A stretch of DNA of 14,004 bases. Origin: an uncultured bacterium. GTDB taxonomy: Bacteria > Planctomycetota > UBA1135 > GCA-002686595. Shown here piece after piece: positions 1 through 6,289 of this stretch. The stretch lies in contig CADEGS010000112.1 in NCBI GenBank assembly GCA_902826945.1, positions 1 through 14,004 on the forward strand, in the 5' to 3' direction. The notes beneath the pieces are model-generated. The model ran no database searches. It was not told the origin of the DNA and saw only the letters and a program-made list of their open reading frames with translations. The position numbers and the translations under genes are program-made. Positions within the stretch are counted from its first letter, which is position 1. Each line of letters opens with the position of its first letter.

Positions 1-844
1 AGTGGCTGCCCGTGCCGGGGATGGCGAAGATGCGCTCGATCACGAGCGAGCCGGTGAGGATCCCGGCGCTGGCCGGCCCGAGGGTGGACACGACGGGCAG
101 GAGCGCGCCGCGCAGCGCGTGGCGCACGAGCACCGTGCGCGGCGGGAGCCCCTTGGCGTGCGCGGTGCGGATCCACTCCTGCGCGAGCACGTCGAGCAGG
201 CCGGCGCGCGTCAGGCGCGCGACGTAGGCCGCGAAGGGCGCGCCGAGCGCGAGCGCCGGCAGGACGAGGTGCGCGGGGCCGCCCCAGCCCGCCAGCGGGA
301 AAAGCCCCAGGCCGAAGACGAAGACGACGATCAGCAGGCCGGCGACGACGAAGTTCGGCAGCGCGATGCCGAGCGTCGAGACGACGCGCAGCGCGCCGTC
401 GAGCGCGCGCCCGCGCCACAGCGCCGCCAGCACGCCCGCCGGCAGGCCGAGCAGGAGCGCGAGCGCGAGCGCCAGGCCGCCCAGGGCGAGCGAGATCGGC
501 AGCGACTGCGCCAGGATGTCGTTCACCGTGAAGTCGCGGTAGCGGAACGAGGGGCCGAAGTCGCCGGTCAGGACGCCGGTCCAGGGGTGCGAGCCGTCGC
601 CGCCCAGGAAGCGCGGCCCGCGCTCGTCCTGGTTCAGCGGCCCGAGGTACTGCAGGTACTGCTTCCAGGCCGGCCAGTCGAGGTGGTAGCGCGCGCGCAG
701 GCTGGCCTCGATCGCGGGGTGCAGCGAGCGCTCGGCGCTGAACGGGCCGCCGCGCACCGCGCGCATCAGGAAGAACGAGAGCGTCAGGACCGCCCACACG
801 GTCGCGACGAACCAGGCCAGGCGGCGCAGCAGGAAGCGCGTCAT
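1..844 (-). CDS. oppB: ABC peptide transporter permease, OppB/DppB type (3' end cut by window edge)
   Basis: One of the two membrane subunits of a peptide/nickel-type ABC importer, forming the inner-membrane channel. The frame opens at the ATG at 844 and stays open to base 2, giving 281 residues; family members usually run to about 305-340, so the end lies outside the window. Seen: the typical amphipathic start MTRFLLRRLAW, a first membrane segment at about residues 9-28, the EAA coupling loop RTAHAKGLPPRTVLVRHAL (226-244), and the signature IERIFAIPGTGSH at the truncated end. Between residues 70 and 100 there is an insert containing GGDGSHPWTG, which also occurs in the paralogue at 5222-6289. 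The ATG overlaps the TGA of the upstream binding-protein gene by four bases (ATGA) and has no clear ribosome-binding site, so translation is probably coupled. A strong mRNA hairpin (852-875) ends seven bases before the start. Peptide specificity is inferred from family only. Confidence 0.93.
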   Translation of the reverse strand, partial: MTRFLLRRLAWFVATVWAVLTLSFFLMRAVRGGPFSAERSLHPAIEASLRARYHLDWPAWKQYLQYLGPLNQDERGPRFLGGDGSHPWTGVLTGDFGPSFRYRDFTVNDILAQSLPISLALGGLALALALLLGLPAGVLAALWRGRALDGALRVVSTLGIALPNFVVAGLLIVVFVFGLGLFPLAGWGGPAHLVLPALALGAPFAAYVARLTRAGLLDVLAQEWIRTAHAKGLPPRTVLVRHALRGALLPVVSTLGPASAGILTGSLVIERIFAIPGTGSH

Positions 845-2979
845 TCGAGCTCGCGCGGCGGCGGGCCGCCGCGCGCGTACAGGCCCGCCGCCGGGCCGGG
901 GGCGGGCACGACGCGCACGCCGGGGGGGAGCGCCGCGCGCTCGCGCGCCAGCTCGGCGTCGCTCTTCCAGTACCAGAAGCGCGGGAAGTGCAGGTCGAGC
1001 GCGTTCTCGTGGAAGCCGCCCAGGCGCGGGTTCACGAGGTTCTGCGAGACGTAGGAGTAGACCGGCAGGATCGGCAGCTCCTCGAGCAGGAGCGCCTCCG
1101 CGCGCGCGAGCAGCGCCAGGCGCCGCGCCGGGTCGGGCTCGCGCGCCGCCTGCGCCACGAGCGCGTCGTAGCGCGCGTCGCTCCAGCCGGTGCGGTTGTT
1201 CTCGCCGCCGGAGACGAACACGCCGAGGAAGGTGCTCGGGTCGGGGTAGTCGGCGATCCACGACGAGCGCGAGACGTCGTAGGCGACGTCCTTCTGCGTC
1301 TCGAGGTAGACCTTCCACTCCTGGTTCGCGAGGCGCGCGTCGAGGCCCAGCCAGCGCCGCCAGCCCGCGGCGACGACCTCGGCGATGTCGCGGTGCTGCT
1401 CCGAGGTGTTGTAGTGGATGGCGAAGGTCGGAAAGCCGCGGCCGTCCGGGTAGCCGGCCTCGGCGAGCAGCGCGCGCGCGGCCGCGAGGTCGGCGGCGAA
1501 GGCCTCGTCCTCGTCCGCTCCGTCGACCGGCGTCGCGTGCGGCAGCTCGGGCGCGCGGTAGCCGGCGAGGCCGGGCGGGCACAGCGACCACAGCGGCCGC
1601 TCGTCCTTCTTCGTGACCTTGCGCACGATCGCGCGCCGGTCGATGGCGAGCGCCAGCGCGCGCCGCACGCGCGCGTCGTCGAAGGGCGGCCGCGCGACGT
1701 TGACGCGGTAGAAGTAGGTGCCGAGCGTCGGCCGCGGGTCGAAGTCCTCGCGCCCGCGCAGGCGCGGCACCAGGCTCGGCGCCAGGCGGTCGACCCAGTC
1801 CACCGCGCCGGTCAGGTAGAGGTTCAGCATCGTGCCGTAGTGCTCGACGGCCAGCACGTCGATCGTGCGCAGCGCGACGGCGTCCTGGTCCCAGTAGAGC
1901 GGGTTCCGCGCCAGCCGCAGCCGGTCGTTCACGCGCCGCTCGACGACGGTGTAGGGCCCGTTCGTGACGATCGTGCCCGGCCGCACCCACTCCGCCTGCC
2001 AGGAGTCGGGGTGCAGCGCGCGCGCGCGCTCGAGCGTGGCGCGGTGGACGGGATAGGTCGGGTAGAGCGCGGTCAGCACGAGCAGCCAGGGCGTGGGCGC
2101 GGTCAGCTCGAGCGCCAGCGTGCGCTCGTCGGGCACGCGCACGCCGACCGCCGGCCAGAAGAGCGCCTCGCGCGCCGCCGCCGCGTCGAGCAGCTCGCCG
2201 CGCGCGCGCGCCGCCGCCAGCGCGCCGTCCGCGAGCCGCGCCTCGAGCACCCAGCCGCGCTCGTACGGCTCCTGCGCCAGCGGCCCGAGCGCGAGGCCCT
2301 CGTGGACCGCCAGCACGCGCCCCTCGAGGCCGTCCAGCCCGGCCAGCGCGCGCCCCTCGAGCGCGACGAGCGGCGCCCCCGCGCCGAGCGCGTCGCCGGC
2401 CGCGAGCGGCGTCGCGAGCGCCGCGCCCGCCGCGCCGTCCCCGAGCCGCTCGCGCTCGCGCTCGAGCGCGAGCCCGTCCACGCCCAGGCGCACGCGCCCG
2501 TCCCCGAGCTCGCGCAGCCACAGGCCCGCGAGCCGTCCGCTCCCGTACCAGCGGTCGTCGGGCAGGAGCGAGTACGCGCGCGCGCCGCGCACGCACCACA
2601 GGTGCGCGGCGTTCTCGGCCCCGGTGGCGGGCTCGAGCAGGCGCCGCCAGGACCAGGCGAAGTCCGAGGCGGAGAGCGGGTCGCCGTTGCTCCAGCGCGC
2701 CTCCGCGCGCAGGTGGAAGGTGACGCGCAGGCCGTCGGGCGAGACCTCCCAGCGCTCGGCGCAGCCGGGCAGGGGCTCCAGCGTGCGCGGATGCAGCACG
2801 GTCAGGCCCTCGTAGAGCGCCATCATCACGCGCCCCTCGGGCACGCCCGCGACCGTGGCGGGGTCGAGCGTCGCGACCTCGGCGCCGTTGTTCAGCACGA
2901 GGTCGGCGCGCTCCTCGCCCGCGCCGCAGGCGAGCGGGAGGAGCGCCGCGAGCGTGGCGAGCGGGCGGGGGCGGAGCAC
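841..2979 (-). CDS. oppA: OppA-like substrate-binding lipoprotein of a peptide ABC importer
   Basis: Extracytoplasmic solute-binding protein (SBP_bac_5 family), 712 residues, which should capture oligopeptides or similar solutes and deliver them to the permease encoded directly downstream. The start is GTG at 2979, chosen because it gives a short signal sequence ending in LLPLAC; Cys18 is the likely lipidated residue, although Pro at -3 is atypical for a lipobox. No ribosome-binding site is evident before it. Family landmarks in order: LNNGAEVATLDPA (29-41), ALYEGL (54-59), WSNGDPLSASDFAWSW (96-111), GPYTV (341-345), FYRVNVARPPFDDARVRRALALAIDR (423-448, the core family motif), and DYPDPSTFLGVF (577-588). 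The classical E. coli OppA is about 540 residues. The excess here is mostly an Ala/Leu/Glu-rich insert at about residues 138-270, plus a Pro-rich tail. It is transcribed away from a second, complete importer and overlaps the following oppB. Confidence 0.93.
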   Translation of the reverse strand: MLRPRPLATLAALLPLACGAGEERADLVLNNGAEVATLDPATVAGVPEGRVMMALYEGLTVLHPRTLEPLPGCAERWEVSPDGLRVTFHLRAEARWSNGDPLSASDFAWSWRRLLEPATGAENAAHLWCVRGARAYSLLPDDRWYGSGRLAGLWLRELGDGRVRLGVDGLALERERERLGDGAAGAALATPLAAGDALGAGAPLVALEGRALAGLDGLEGRVLAVHEGLALGPLAQEPYERGWVLEARLADGALAAARARGELLDAAAAREALFWPAVGVRVPDERTLALELTAPTPWLLVLTALYPTYPVHRATLERARALHPDSWQAEWVRPGTIVTNGPYTVVERRVNDRLRLARNPLYWDQDAVALRTIDVLAVEHYGTMLNLYLTGAVDWVDRLAPSLVPRLRGREDFDPRPTLGTYFYRVNVARPPFDDARVRRALALAIDRRAIVRKVTKKDERPLWSLCPPGLAGYRAPELPHATPVDGADEDEAFAADLAAARALLAEAGYPDGRGFPTFAIHYNTSEQHRDIAEVVAAGWRRWLGLDARLANQEWKVYLETQKDVAYDVSRSSWIADYPDPSTFLGVFVSGGENNRTGWSDARYDALVAQAAREPDPARRLALLARAEALLLEELPILPVYSYVSQNLVNPRLGGFHENALDLHFPRFWYWKSDAELARERAALPPGVRVVPAPGPAAGLYARGGPPPRELE
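852..875 (-). promoter_or_regulatory. mRNA hairpin at the binding protein/permease junction
   Basis: Bases 852-861 and 866-875 are perfect reverse complements: a ten-base-pair, all-GC stem with a four-base loop. It lies in the last codons of the binding-protein gene and ends seven bases before the ATG of oppB, where a ribosome-binding site would sit. In binding-protein transporter operons such hairpins are known to protect the upstream message and lower permease expression. That role here is inferred, and GC-rich coding sequence can form such stems by chance. Confidence 0.4.
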
Positions 2980-3116
2980 GGGCGGATCGTACGCCGTGCG
3001 ACGGGCGCGCGTCCCGCCCCGACAACCGCGCCGCGCGCGCGGGGTAGAAGCGCCGGAGACGCTCCCCGCGCCCGCCCCGGGAGGGGCTCGTGAGGAGCGC
3101 CTAAGTCTTTGTCGCC

Positions 3117-3126
3117 CAACATGTTG
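3117..3126. promoter_or_regulatory. Palindromic candidate operator CAACATGTTG
   Basis: A perfect ten-base palindrome sits in the only AT-richer stretch of the gap between the two divergent importers, five bases upstream of the -35 box of the plus operon. Flanking GCCCA (3114-3118) and TGGGC (3127-3131) extend it as an imperfect dyad. The position suits an activator or a repressor acting on either transcription unit. No regulator gene is present nearby, and a ten-base palindrome can occur by chance. Confidence 0.4.
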
Positions 3127-3131
3127 TGGGC

Positions 3132-3160
3132 TTGACGTCGCTCCTGCGCGGGCCTACTCT
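3132..3160 (+). promoter_or_regulatory. Sigma70-type promoter of the plus-strand importer operon
   Basis: TTGACG (3132-3137, five of six matches to the -35 consensus) is followed by an ideal 17-base spacer and TACTCT (3155-3160). The -10 box keeps the critical first T, second A and last T of TATAAT. Transcription would start near 3167, giving a leader of about 35 bases before the ATG at 3202. Such a pairing stands out in sequence this GC-rich. No equally good promoter is visible on the minus strand for the divergent gene starting at 2979. Confidence 0.6.
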
Positions 3161-3201
3161 CGCGCGCGAGCGGCGCCGGGCCCGCCCGGTGCACCGCCCC
3201 C

Positions 3202-5214
3202 ATGCAGAGCCCACGCAGCCTCACGCGCGCGAAGGTCGCGGCGCTGGTCGTCGCGCTGGCGGCGCTCGGCCTGGGCGCCCTGGCCGTGCGCGGCGGCCGC
3301 GGCGCGCGCGCGCCGGAGCCGCCGGCGGCGCTCGCCGCCGCGCCCGCGCCCGGAGCGAGCGCGGGGGAGACCGTCGCCGCGCCGGTCGAGGCGGCGCTGC
3401 AGGGGCCGGGGCCCGCGCCCGTCGACGCCTTCCATCCGCGGCGCGACGAGCCCGTGCGCCCCGCCTGGGGCGGCACGGTCGTCGTGCACCTGCCGGTGCT
3501 CCCGAAGAGCCTGAACTACATGCTCGAGACCAGCTCGCACACGCGCTGGATCCAGTACGAGCTGCACGAGGCGCTGGTCGAGCGCGACTGGGAGAGCTGG
3601 GAGCTCACGTCGCGGCTGGCGCGCTCGTGGGAGACCGCCGACACGCTCTGGCTGCGCGGCCAGGACGGCGCGGGCGAGGAGCTCCACGGCGACGCGCGCG
3701 AGGACGGGGACGCCTGGGTCGTCCTTCCGCTGGACGGCGGCGCGCCGCGGCGCGTGCCGCGCGGCGACGTCGAGCGCGTGGAGCGCGCCACGGTCGTCAC
3801 CTTCCGGCTGCGCGACGACGCGCGCTGGCACGACGGCGTGCCTTTCTCGGCGCGCGACGTGGTGTTCACGCGCGAGTGCTACGCGAACCCCGGCGTGCGC
3901 TGCGACACGACGCGCGAGCGCTTCGCGAAGATCCGCCGCGTCGAGGCGCTGGACGCGCACACGGTGCGCTTCACCTTCGAGGAGCAGTACTTCGGCACGC
4001 TGAGCGCGTTCACCGACTTCTTCGTCCTGCCGGCGCACCTCTACGACCTGCGCGACCCGCGCCACCCGCGCCACGACCCGCGCGCGACGCCCGAGCAGCA
4101 GGCCGCCGAGGTCAACGACAACCCGCACAACACCGCCTGGGTCGGCCTGGGGCCCTACCGGCTGACCTACTGGGGCGCCGAGGGCGTCGTCGCCGAGCGC
4201 TTCGAGGGCTACTTCGACCCCGAGCACGGCGGCTACCTCGACACGATCCGCTGGCGCTACCTGGCCGCCGACGCGCTGGCGATCCCGGCGCTCGAGAACG
4301 GCGACCTGGACTTCACGCTGCGCGTCAGCTCGTCGGACTACTTCGGCCCGACCACGCAGAGCCCCGCCTTCACCGCGCGCTTCTACAAGGGCTACTACTA
4401 CGCCGGGGGCTTCAACTACGTGCCCTGGAACATGCGCAAGCCGTGGTTCTCCGACCTGCGCGTGCGCAAGGCGCTGACCTCTGCGATGGACATGGAGGAG
4501 TACAAGCGCACCGTCGCGAACGGGCTGGCCGACCTGCCGACCGGACCGATGTTCCTCCACGGCCCGGCCTACGACCGCACGGTCGAGCGCCTGCCCTACG
4601 ACCCCGCGCGCGCCGAGGAGCTCCTGGCGGAGGCCGGCTGGTACGACCGCGACGGCGACGGGATCCTCGACAAGGACGGCATCGCGTTCGACTTCGAGTA
4701 CCTCGTGCCCAGCGCCAACTCGGCCGGGCGCGACTTCTCGCAGAAGCTGCAGGAGAGCCTGGCGCGCCTCGGCATCCGCATGCGGATCACCTCGCTCGAG
4801 TGGGCGGCCTTCCTCGAGCGCCTGCTCGCGCGCGACTTCGACGCGGCCGGCCTGGCCTTCACCGTGGGCGTGCCCGAGGACGACCCGGGCCAGCTGTGGA
4901 GCTCCGCGGGCGCGCCCGTCGGCGTGCGCGGCTCGAACCACTGCGGCGTGGCCGACCCGCACGTGGACGAGCTGATCGCGCGCGGCCAGCGCGAGCTCGA
5001 CGACGAGAAGCGCTGGGCGATCTGGCGCGAGCTGCACCGCTATCTCTACGAGAGCGTCCATCCCTACCTCTACAACCTGGCGCCGCCGCGCAAGTTCGCG
5101 ATGAGCCAGCGCTTCCGCGGCGTCCAGTGCTTCGCGATCAACCCCGGCTACTCGATCCGGCGCTGGTTCCTGCCGGCGGGCACGCCCGGCACGCGCCCCG
5201 CGCGCGAGCGGTGA
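3202..5214 (+). CDS. Peptide ABC importer substrate-binding protein (SBP_bac_5)
   Basis: Solute-binding protein of 670 residues, first gene of a five-gene importer operon. The ATG at 3202 starts a basic n-region followed by a hydrophobic segment (about 12-29). There is no lipobox cysteine, so unlike its divergent neighbour it is either released after cleavage (possibly near GALA, 25-28) or kept as a signal anchor. An Ala/Pro-rich linker runs from about 31 to 75. Family landmarks: SLNYMLETSSHTRWI (103-117), ARWHDGVPFSARDVVFT (207-223), GLGPYRL (315-321), FNYVPWNMRKPWFSDLRVRKAL (404-425), and DRDGDGILD (472-480), a turn common in this family. Compared with usual members there is an insert of about 50 residues (147-196) between SWETAD and TVVTFRLRDD, in a place where a short beta turn is expected. 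The start has no clear ribosome-binding site. The solute is probably a peptide but cannot be read from sequence. Confidence 0.93.
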   Translation: MQSPRSLTRAKVAALVVALAALGLGALAVRGGRGARAPEPPAALAAAPAPGASAGETVAAPVEAALQGPGPAPVDAFHPRRDEPVRPAWGGTVVVHLPVLPKSLNYMLETSSHTRWIQYELHEALVERDWESWELTSRLARSWETADTLWLRGQDGAGEELHGDAREDGDAWVVLPLDGGAPRRVPRGDVERVERATVVTFRLRDDARWHDGVPFSARDVVFTRECYANPGVRCDTTRERFAKIRRVEALDAHTVRFTFEEQYFGTLSAFTDFFVLPAHLYDLRDPRHPRHDPRATPEQQAAEVNDNPHNTAWVGLGPYRLTYWGAEGVVAERFEGYFDPEHGGYLDTIRWRYLAADALAIPALENGDLDFTLRVSSSDYFGPTTQSPAFTARFYKGYYYAGGFNYVPWNMRKPWFSDLRVRKALTSAMDMEEYKRTVANGLADLPTGPMFLHGPAYDRTVERLPYDPARAEELLAEAGWYDRDGDGILDKDGIAFDFEYLVPSANSAGRDFSQKLQESLARLGIRMRITSLEWAAFLERLLARDFDAAGLAFTVGVPEDDPGQLWSSAGAPVGVRGSNHCGVADPHVDELIARGQRELDDEKRWAIWRELHRYLYESVHPYLYNLAPPRKFAMSQRFRGVQCFAINPGYSIRRWFLPAGTPGTRPARER

Positions 5215-5221
5215 GGCGGCG

Positions 5222-6289
5222 CTGGCTCGGTACGTCCTGCGGCGGCTCCTGTGGATGGTCCCGACGCTCTTCGGGATCACCTTCCTGACCTTCGCGCTGA
5301 TGCAGCTCGCGCCGGGCGACCCGGCCGAGCTCCTGTACGGCGCGCCCGCCGCCACCGGCGAGGGTCCGGCCGGCGCCGATGCGGTCGAGGCCGCGATCGA
5401 GCGCTTCCGGCGCGAGAACCTGCTCGACCAGCCGCTCTGGCGGCAGTACCTGCACTACGTCGGGCCGTTCGACCTCGGGCCGCGCGGCCACCCGCTCTTC
5501 GGCGGCAGCGGCGAGCACCCCTGGCGCGGGCTCTGCCTGGGCGACCTCTCGAGCGAGCTCCTGCGCCCGAACGTCCCGATCCGCGCCGAGCTGGCGCGGC
5601 GCCTGCGCGTGACCGTGCCGCTGGCGCTCGCGTCGGTGCTCGTCGCCTACCTGGTGGCCCTGCCGCTCGGCATCGCGAGCGCGGTGCGCCGCGGCGGCGC
5701 GCTCGACCTCGCCGCGGCCGTGCTCGTGTTCCTGCTCTACGCCGTGCCGACCTTCTGGGCCGGCCTGCTCCTGCAGGCGGTGTTCGGCGCCACCGGGCTC
5801 GGCTGGCTGCCGATCCTCGGGCTGCGCGACCCGGGCGCGGCGGCGCTCGGGCCGCTGGCGCGCGCGCTCGACCTCGTGCGCCACGCCGTGCTGCCGCTCG
5901 CGTGCCTGACGCTCGGCAGCTTCGCCTACCTCTCGCGCCAGGTGCGCGCGGGGATGCTCGACGCGCTCGCGCAGGACTACGTGCGCACGGCGCGCGCCAA
6001 GGGGCTCCCGGAGCGCGTCGTCGTGCTGCGCCACGCGCTGCGCAACTCGCTCTTGCCCGTCGTCACGCTGTTCGCATCGGTCCTGCCGTACCTGATCGGC
6101 GGCTCGGTGATCGTCGAGACGATCTTCGACCTGCCCGGCATGGGCAAGTACGCCTACGACGGCCTGCTGCAGCGCGACTACGCGATCGTGATGGCGACCA
6201 CGACGCTCTCGGCCGTCCTGACGCTCTTCGCCGTCCTGGCCTCGGACCTGGCCTACGCCTGGCTCGACCCGCGCATCCGCTATGCGTGA
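5222..6289 (+). CDS. oppB: ABC peptide transporter permease, OppB/DppB type (probable CTG start)
   Basis: Inner-membrane channel subunit, 355 residues from CTG 5222 or 344 from the ATG at 5255. I chose CTG because it restores the conserved family N-terminus LARYVLRRLLWMVPTLFG and follows GAGG (5213-5216) at a five-base spacing. The ATG would begin inside the first membrane helix, and no ATG, GTG or TTG is in frame between the preceding stop and 5255. Seen: APGDPAE after the first helix, the EAA loop RTARAKGLPERVVVLRHAL (about 255-273), and IVETIFDLPGMGKYAYDGLLQRDY near the end. The insert at about 83-107, with GGSGEHPWRG (HPW at 99-101), matches the one in the paralogue at 1-844. It starts seven bases after the binding-protein stop and overlaps oppC by eight bases, so it is clearly part of one operon. 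Confidence 0.93.
   Translation: MARYVLRRLLWMVPTLFGITFLTFALMQLAPGDPAELLYGAPAATGEGPAGADAVEAAIERFRRENLLDQPLWRQYLHYVGPFDLGPRGHPLFGGSGEHPWRGLCLGDLSSELLRPNVPIRAELARRLRVTVPLALASVLVAYLVALPLGIASAVRRGGALDLAAAVLVFLLYAVPTFWAGLLLQAVFGATGLGWLPILGLRDPGAAALGPLARALDLVRHAVLPLACLTLGSFAYLSRQVRAGMLDALAQDYVRTARAKGLPERVVVLRHALRNSLLPVVTLFASVLPYLIGGSVIVETIFDLPGMGKYAYDGLLQRDYAIVMATTTLSAVLTLFAVLASDLAYAWLDPRIRYA

Noticed and set aside
2..3093. Long plus-strand open frames across 2-1054 and 988-3093
   Set aside because: They run antisense to the permease and lipoprotein genes and are Arg/Ala/Glu-rich with no domain; very high GC content removes stop codons from all frames.
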